Below, piece by piece: positions 63,694 to 64,000 of a stretch of 64,000 nt of DNA. The position numbers and the translations under genes are program-made. Source of the stretch: Luteimonas colneyensis. GTDB lineage: Bacteria > Pseudomonadota > Gammaproteobacteria > Xanthomonadales > Xanthomonadaceae. The notes beneath the pieces were generated by a model. That model searched no databases and was not told the origin of the DNA. It saw only the letters and a list, made by a program, of their open reading frames with translations. How positions within the stretch are numbered: the first letter of the stretch is position 1; each line of letters starts with the position of its first letter. The stretch is taken from positions 1-64,000 of the forward strand of contig NZ_JACSQJ010000001.1 of NCBI RefSeq assembly GCF_014836665.1. The letters run 5' to 3'.

Positions 63694-64000
63694 GCAGTGC
63701 GAAGAAGTCCACGGCGAAGAAGGCGTCCGGGGCGGCGAAGAAGGCCGCCGCGACGGCCGCCGCCGCGGATGCGAAGACGGCCGGCGCGAAGCGGTCCGCG
63801 GTGAAAAAGCCCGTCGCGAAGAAGGCGCCGGTGAAGAAGGCGCCGGCGAAGAAGCCCCCGGCCAAGAAGGTCGCGGCCGGGAAAGCGGCGGCTCCCCGCA
63901 AGGCGGCTTCGAGGGCGGCCGCTCCGGTGGCCCGCGCGAAGGCGAAGCCCGCGGCTGCGGCCCGGGACGCCGCCATCGCGGCGCCGGCGCGCGTCCCCGC
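63690..64000 (+). CDS. Lys/Ala/Pro-rich histone H1-like N-terminus (partial)
   Basis: The ATG overlaps the glnD stop (ATGA). The 103 readable residues are Lys, Ala and Pro rich with KKAPAKK-type repeats (VAKKAPVKKAPAKKP), no Asp/Glu apart from a few, and no stop before the window ends. This resembles H1-like/AlgP-type DNA-binding tails. In Xanthomonas relatives dapD often follows glnD, so this could be an extended N-terminus of such an enzyme. The gene cannot be named from the visible part. Confidence 0.7.
   Translation, partial: MSSAKKSTAKKASGAAKKAAATAAAADAKTAGAKRSAVKKPVAKKAPVKKAPAKKPPAKKVAAGKAAAPRKAASRAAAPVARAKAKPAAAARDAAIAAPARVP

Overview
This window looks like a chromosomal segment of a very GC-rich gammaproteobacterium of the Xanthomonadaceae/Lysobacteraceae type (Lysobacter- or Luteimonas-like). 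The reasons are protein sequence style, gene order (rsfS-rlmH-maf-rng-yhdP-tldD, then yjgA/pmbA; pyrH-frr-uppS-cdsA-dxr-rseP-bamA-lpxDAB), a Clp/CRP-like site, and a REP-type intergenic palindrome of the kind common in this family. The assignment is from memory of these families, not from a search.

Region 1 (1-14.8 kb) is a mixed set: an M13 metallopeptidase lipoprotein, a Kef-type antiporter, a RhlE-like DEAD-box helicase, a Ser/Thr kinase fused to an FGE-sulfatase-like domain, a DUF4442 hot-dog protein next to a CnoX-like thioredoxin-TPR protein, a DUF998 membrane protein, a CHASE3-GAF-GGDEF diguanylate cyclase, and leuS.

Region 2 (14.8-31.6 kb) is an envelope, RNA and translation block. 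The order leuS / lptE-holA-nadD-rsfS-rlmH / maf-rng-yhdP-tldD / yjgA-pmbA is conserved, but two small reverse-strand insertions interrupt it: an LTA-synthase-like phosphotransferase with a small exported protein (between leuS and lptE), and a TonB-like protein with a SIMPL-domain protein (between rlmH and maf). A REP-like palindrome lies between tldD and yjgA and contains the yjgA stop codon.

Region 3 (31.7-54.7 kb), almost all on the minus strand, is the core envelope-biogenesis superoperon: pyrH, frr, uppS, cdsA, dxr, rseP, bamA, lpxD, fabZ, lpxA, lpxB, rnhB, then dnaE, accA, tilS, xseB, ispA. Start/stop overlaps (ATGA, GTGA, TGATG) are frequent. About 3.1 kb between rnhB and dnaE holds an accessory module: a winged-helix/TPR regulator that carries an apparent frameshift, a divergent DUF1232-like protein, and a 56-residue ORF with a strong ribosome binding site.

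Region 4 (54.7-64 kb) has a large TonB-dependent receptor inserted between tsf and pyrH, with a perfect TGTGA-N6-TCACA site and a Pho-box-like direct repeat upstream. It is followed by tsf and rpsB (with a good promoter about 240 nt upstream of rpsB), then map, glnD and the start of a Lys/Ala/Pro-rich protein cut by the window edge. I found no tRNA, rRNA, CRISPR array, insertion sequence or prophage. Most of the window is housekeeping. The most unusual items are the kinase-FGE fusion, the frameshifted regulator module with phased GGAA boxes, and the receptor regulatory region.
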